Positions 59,601 to 64,000 of a DNA stretch of 64,000 nt are shown one piece after another. The number at the start of each line of letters is the position of its first letter. The first letter of the stretch is position 1. Source of the stretch: Nemophila menziesii (lineage: Eukaryota; Streptophyta; Magnoliopsida; Boraginales; Hydrophyllaceae); the NCBI GenBank assembly GCA_029959085.1, contig JARWIR010000170.1:186001-250000 (forward strand), given 5' to 3'. Made by a program: the position numbers and the translations under genes. A model generated the notes under the pieces. That model saw only the letters and a program-made list of their open reading frames with translations, made no database searches and was not told where the DNA came from.

Positions 59601-60990
59601 ATTTTGGTGGTTTGAGAATTATTTGCATCAGGGTTCTTACTCTAACAACTTAATAGTGCTATCATCGCTCTCATCCCTAAAAATAAAAACCTTTGAAGAT
59701 GGAATATTATCGACCAATTACATGTTTCAGTGTCATCTACAAAGGGGTTACTGTGATCATTGCGGGTAGAATGAAACCGATTTTGGATGAGCTAGTAAAC
59801 AAAGAACAAATCACATTTGTAATGTTCGACAATGATCATCTAATGCAAGAAAATCCAAGGGGATACAACAATAAGAGTAGTTCATCGAGATGCACGATGA
59901 TGATAGATTTGTGCAAAGCGTATGATTCAGTTTCATGGGATTTCCTCCTAGAAATTTTTAAGGGGTTAAATTTTTTGACACAGTATATTAATTGATTTAT
60001 GACTAGTGTTACCACACCCTAATATTCAGTGGGTATTAATGGAGAAATCTATGGATTCTTCAAGGGAGGCAAGGTTAATGTTTGATAACATTCATCTTGT
60101 GGAAGAACTTTTGAGGGGATAAAATTATAAGCGAAGTTCACCGAGATGTACGATATTGATATATTTATGCAAAGCGTATGATTCGTTTTCATAGTATTTA
60201 CTCCTAAATTTTTTTGAAGTGGTTAAACTTTCTGACACGGTATATAATTGACTTAAGAATAGTGTTGCCGCACCCTCGTACTTGGTGTGTATTAATGGAT
60301 AGATCCATGGTTTCTTCAAGGGATGAAAAGACCTTAGATAAGGCTATCTTCTCTCACCTTATATATTTATTTTACACCTCAAATATTTTTTTAGGCTCTT
60401 GAAGAACGCAACAAAGTAAGGATCTATTACCATCTTAAATGTGGTAAGCCCATGATTACACATTTTTCCTTTGCCGATGATTTGACACTCTTATCAATAG
60501 GTGTTTTCGGACGGTTTAAGTGTTTATGGATTGTTTGAAGAACACCGCACATTGTTAAGGTCTTTGATGAAATGTGCTCAAATATAACATCTACAATGTG
60601 GGGGATCAAATAGGATAAACTTGAGGACATCTTGGAGATATCACAACTCACAAAGGGAGTAATGTCGTTCTGTTATCTTGGGGTTCCATTCGGAGTTTCA
60701 ATTTTGATTTCAAAAGATTAAAAAACCACTCAATGATAAGTTGGAAAGCTACGTTAAATCACGAAAGTCTATAACTTTGTCATATATGGACGATTGGATC
60801 TTATAATATCGGTCCTACACGGGATGGTTTACTTTTGGTTGTTCATCTTTCCGGTTTTTTTTAGGGTCTGGTAGTATTTATAGCACTTGTCGGAACTTTT
60901 ATTGGAAAGGTAAGAACTTGTAAATTAAATGAAAAATAATATGTATATCGAAGATTGAGGAAGTCTTGGGTTGAAGTAAATGATCAAAAC
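56640..60990 (+). mobile_element. Decayed but nearly full-length LINE (ORF1, endonuclease, reverse transcriptase)
   Basis: Plus-strand order fits a plant L1-type LINE. ORF1/DUF4283 pieces: IGYVEGKTPNRKDLDRIV near 57155-57210 and FDDDWQLILSKGPYYTFRRP near 57271-57330. Endonuclease pieces: LDLNVHGRILLVWDPTKV near 58620-58672, GPWLLL near 58838, then DFNEIADCCNALGLDDLQ near 58920-58975 and LSWIDRMMG near 59010. RT pieces: MEYYRPITCFSVIYKGVTVI near 59697-59757, GRMKPILDELVNKEQITFV, MMIDLCKAYDSVSWDFLL near 59900-59955, and the palm block ITHFSFADDLTLLSIGVF near 60455-60508, then CYLGVPFG near 60675. Many stops and frameshifts. Near 60000-60330 a segment is duplicated (MIDLCKAYDS-type sequence recurs at 60150-60190; INGEIYGFFKG-type at 60030 and 60290), so the RT region contains an imperfect tandem duplication. 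No zinc-binding or RNase H end is seen. Confidence 0.8.
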
Positions 60991-61513
60991 AAAATATATT
61001 TATGAAAATATATAGAGAATTATGGGAAAAAAATTATTCTTTAGAGATCAAATCGGTGGTTCCAAACGTGAAATATTTCTTACTCCAACCTTTTATTTTA
61101 TTAGGTCAAATTTCTGAAACCTTTACAACTCTCCTCGCAATACGCATGTAGGTGCGTCTATCTTCTTTATTTCTTGTTGACCAAACAAAAAACTTCTTTA
61201 TTTCTTTGACCAAAAGGGAAAAAGTAATCATGAGTTCTAGTTGTCTTTTCTTTTTGTTCGAAGAATTCTGGTTGTCATATTAAGTCTACTTTGCATGAAA
61301 CACAGTTTATTTTAATAAATAAAAAAATGAAAACGTAATAAGCACGTCCCAAAGTAGCCCTACATTTTTATATAGAATAAAATGGTTCTCCCCTTTTCTT
61401 TTTTTCCAAAAACAGAATATATTAAAATTGTGTCAATAATATAGTCGTTTAACCGATATTAGTTCGATCACCGATTTCACTCAGAAAACTGATTAAAGCG
61501 GGGATAGACACCG

Positions 61514-62558
61514 CTAGGGATGTCAATAGGTCATGAGTTTGCATCCCGCTCCACTCTAAATAGCGAGGGTTTTAAAATACTAATTAGAATTGGGGCGGGG
61601 ATACATATTTCTCATCTTGCAAACTCTTCCCGCATGTTTATAATATATAAACTCCTATATTTTGGTTTTGAAATATAATATATATTCAAAAGCATATAAT
61701 TTTAATTAATTATAAAATTTAGCAAATAAATAAAATCTAAAATTGTAAAGATGTACTCCCTCCGTAAAAGGTTGTCACTTATACTAAAAATAGTTGTTCC
61801 AAAAAGGTTGTCACTTTAGAAAATCAAGACACTTTTTTATTTTTTATACCACTTTTACCCCTAATTAAATATTATAATTTAGGTTCCCAATGAACATTCA
61901 AAATATCAAGACACTTTATGAAGGGTATTTTAGTAATCAAACAGATAATAAATGACATTTCTTAATTTGTGTGCAAAAGCAATTGTGACAACCTTTTAGG
62001 AACGGAGGGAGTAGTATAAATATGAGTGTTAGGTACCATAAATGTAATTTCTTGCTATACCAAGCAAAAGAATAAGTAACTTTTTATTCTATGTGATTTT
62101 CAAATATTCATCCATTAAACACTTTAGATAAAAATCTTTACATGAACCTCAATAAAGAAAAAAATACAATATTGAATTCTGGTCATGAATTCATAATATT
62201 TGATACAACCCAAATAACATGTAATTTTTTTTTTCAAGTGGTTAAACATAGTTGCATTAGTGTTTAAATCTATTATGTATAATAGTAGTAGTCTACAACC
62301 GTGTTACGTTCAACTCGTGTCCAATAAGACGATACTTGGTTCATTTCGTAGGCTATTTTTTTTAGTTAGGCTAGTTTTGGTTTTGCTTGTAATCCGTGGG
62401 TAAAACCCAAACTCTACGAGGATTTTAAAAACGAGAAAGGGCGGGGTGCTTGAAGATTGTTACAGGACGGAACGAGTTGTGAGGATTCTTTCTCTATTGC
62501 AGGGCAGAGTGCGGGGATAGGTAAACCCGCCCCAAACTCTCTCCATTGACATCCCTAG
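61514..62558. mobile_element. hAT-type non-autonomous element, hosting a Stowaway MITE
   Basis: Ends: left CTAGGGATGTCAATAGG, right in reverse complement CTAGGGATGTCAATGGAG; GGCGGGG words lie inside both ends. Flanking 8-mers GACACCGC (61507-61514) and GGTATCAC (62558-62565) agree at four positions and differ by transitions at the other four, consistent with an old 8-bp duplication. A Stowaway MITE sits at 61756-62011. No transposase. Confidence 0.6.
61756..62011. mobile_element. Stowaway MITE (Tc1/mariner)
   Basis: TA flanks both ends (61754-61755 and 62012-62013). Ends CTCCCTCCGTAAAAGGTTGT and, in reverse complement, CTCCCTCCGTTCCTAAAAGG. CTCCCTCCGT with a TA duplication is the Stowaway hallmark. 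256 bp. Confidence 0.95.
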
Positions 62559-62564
62559 GTATCA

Positions 62565-63135
62565 CTGACTACTTATGTGATAGGAGGTTACATCTAAAAC
62601 TTTTAGCTAACAAATCTGCTTCTCTTTCATAGATCTAGGAGTATACTGAATAAATATGTGAGAGTTAGAGGATATAAGATCTTTAATCTTTCACATAACA
62701 TGTTAGGCTTTTCAGCAAACTTCAAGATATAATCTTCAGGTTTTGAGTAACACAAAGCCAACCAGTGTAAATCATAATACCCTTATTCTACAAAGAAGCC
62801 GCTATTTCACAAGCCAGATAGACTGTAGCCCGATCACCTTCAAAGGGTGAGCTACACCATAACCTTTTCCCTTTGCAAACAAAATAGGCATTTTCTTTGT
62901 TTAGTAGCTATACCGGTCGGTTCTCTATCACTAGTAAAAAAATGTATCACAATTTTTTTTTGAATCTGAGGCAAAGGCCACCATCCCATTAATAAGTCGA
63001 GGGTAGGATTCTGAGATTGACGATGATTTCACTCACTACCATGGAAGTCCACCAAATTTACAGATTTAAAAAAAATGAGATTTATGTGTGATTTGATTTT
63101 AAGGTTTATAGAATTAAATGACTTACATAGGTAGG
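62565..63135. other. No recognised gene
   Basis: Mixed-composition spacer between elements; no ORF, RNA or repeat signal seen. Confidence 0.25.
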
Positions 63136-63151
63136 AAGAATGTAAAGGTTT

Positions 63152-63250
63152 TAGTGGTTAGGCTAATTCGCAGAGACCAAGAGGTCCTGGGATCGAATCT
63201 CATTAGAGTTGAAATGACTCCGAGTGGCTCTCTCATGTACTCAAAAAAAA
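63152..63250 (+). mobile_element. tRNA-derived SINE with long target duplication
   Basis: AAGAATGTAAAGGTTTTAGT occurs at 63136-63155 and 63251-63270. The last bases of the left copy merge into the SINE head TTAGTGGTTAGGC, so the exact 5' end is ambiguous. B box GGTCCTGGGATCGAATCTCA; end GCTCTCTCATGTACTC followed by A10. It is the same family as 24901-25022, shorter at the 5' end. Confidence 0.85.
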
Positions 63251-63320
63251 AAGAATGTAAAGGTTTTAGTGAAAATATCTCAAAAAATAAATAAATACGG
63301 AGCAGCACATACCTTAGGGC

Positions 63321-63977
63321 TAGGGGTGAGCAAAACAAAACCGAAAAACCGAACCGAACCAAAAAACCGAAAAAGCCGAACTGAAAAAACCGAAAACCGA
63401 ACCAAAAAAAATATAAAAACTAAAAAATTATTGAATTTAATTTATATTCTTTAAAAGATTATGACAATGGGATAGAAAATGGAGTAATTTTTAAAAACAA
63501 AAATGTTCATATATGACATGAATCACCCCTAAAAATGTTATAATATGCAACATATTTTTACACAAGTCATGAGTCGATATAATTTAAAAAATCCTTCGTT
63601 TATTAATATTTGTTGAAGGTAAAGCATAAACATCAAATTTTATAAATATTTCTTTGATATTATTATTCATTTACGACTTATATAATATTTGAGTTCCAAA
63701 GATATAATTTCTTACATGAAACATGAAAATCAAACACTTCATATATGGATTTTTTAGAAAATAAAATGTCTCAAATAAAATATATCCAACTATCGAATAT
63801 AACATATACCAAAACCGGAAAAAAAACCGAACCGAACATATAGCGAACCGAAAACCGATGAAACCAAAACGATGAAAACCGTTCAGTTCGGTACCGACCC
63901 CTTTAAAAACCGAATCATTCGGTTCCGGTTTCGGTTACGGCAAAAAACCGAGCCGAAACAAACCATGCTCACCCCTA
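63321..63977. mobile_element. hAT-type non-autonomous element with perfect 8-bp duplication
   Basis: CTTAGGGC flanks both ends (63313-63320 and 63978-63985). Ends TAGGGGTGAGCAAAAC and, in reverse complement, TAGGGGTGAGCATGG. Both subterminal regions are packed with inverted CCGAACCGAA / TTCGGTTCGG words. 657 bp; the ORF over 63224-63454 merely reads the repeat. Confidence 0.85.
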
Positions 63978-64000
63978 CTTAGGGCAAACAATTTTCCAAC

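Overview
This is an AT-rich window of plant nuclear DNA, most likely from a eudicot. It contains spliced plant genes with canonical GT/AG introns and is otherwise dominated by plant transposable elements. Two intact host genes can be supported. A group 4 remorin (REM4-like) lies on the minus strand as two exons split by a 3.1 kb intron (2608-6508). A chloroplast TypA/BipA-type GTPase (SVR3-like) lies on the plus strand as eleven exons (43129-46148). I see no rRNA gene, no true tRNA gene, no CRISPR array and no prokaryotic operon.

Layout. 0-2.2 kb: the end of a Mutator-like element, then a decayed Ty1/copia pol with a tRNA-derived SINE inserted in it. 2.6-6.5 kb: the remorin gene; its intron holds a Mutator-type element (9-bp target duplication) carrying a broken RuvB-like 2 (reptin) fragment. 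7.3-11.1 kb: a foldback element, a hAT element and a 5'-truncated LINE. 11.7-19.4 kb: four Mutator-like or MITE elements with 9-bp target duplications, a foldback repeat and short MITEs. 20.7-25 kb: a G-rich TIR element, tandem repeats, a Mutator-type element containing copia pieces and a 174-bp tandem repeat, and a SINE. 25.3-27.9 kb: a 1.9 kb element inserted in a repeat whose unoccupied paralogue is present at 17.9-18.6 kb, which fixes the insertion boundaries. 28-31 kb: an RNase H-like pseudogene, a hAT-type MITE, a Harbinger-type element and low-complexity DNA. 33.7-37.6 kb: two LINE remnants. 38.1-39.75 kb: a Mutator-like element with TIRs of about 180 bp. 43-46.2 kb: the TypA gene, followed by about 1 kb of degenerate GTTAAG hexamers. 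48-53 kb: MITE, a GRF-type zinc finger pseudogene, a LINE ORF1 remnant and a 29-base G run. 53.75-54.74 kb: a pogo/Tigger-like deletion derivative. 54.9-55.2 kb: a foldback element. 56.6-61 kb: a nearly full-length but decayed plus-strand LINE. 61.5-64 kb: a hAT element with a Stowaway MITE inside it, a SINE and a second hAT element with a perfect 8-bp duplication.

The two host genes show no functional link: remorin acts at the plasma membrane, and TypA acts on chloroplast ribosomes. The main biological story is transposon traffic: repeated Mutator-type insertions, capture of gene and retrotransposon fragments, and nesting. Assignments rest on reading the sequence and recalling protein families; no database search was possible. 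Species-level identity cannot be given.
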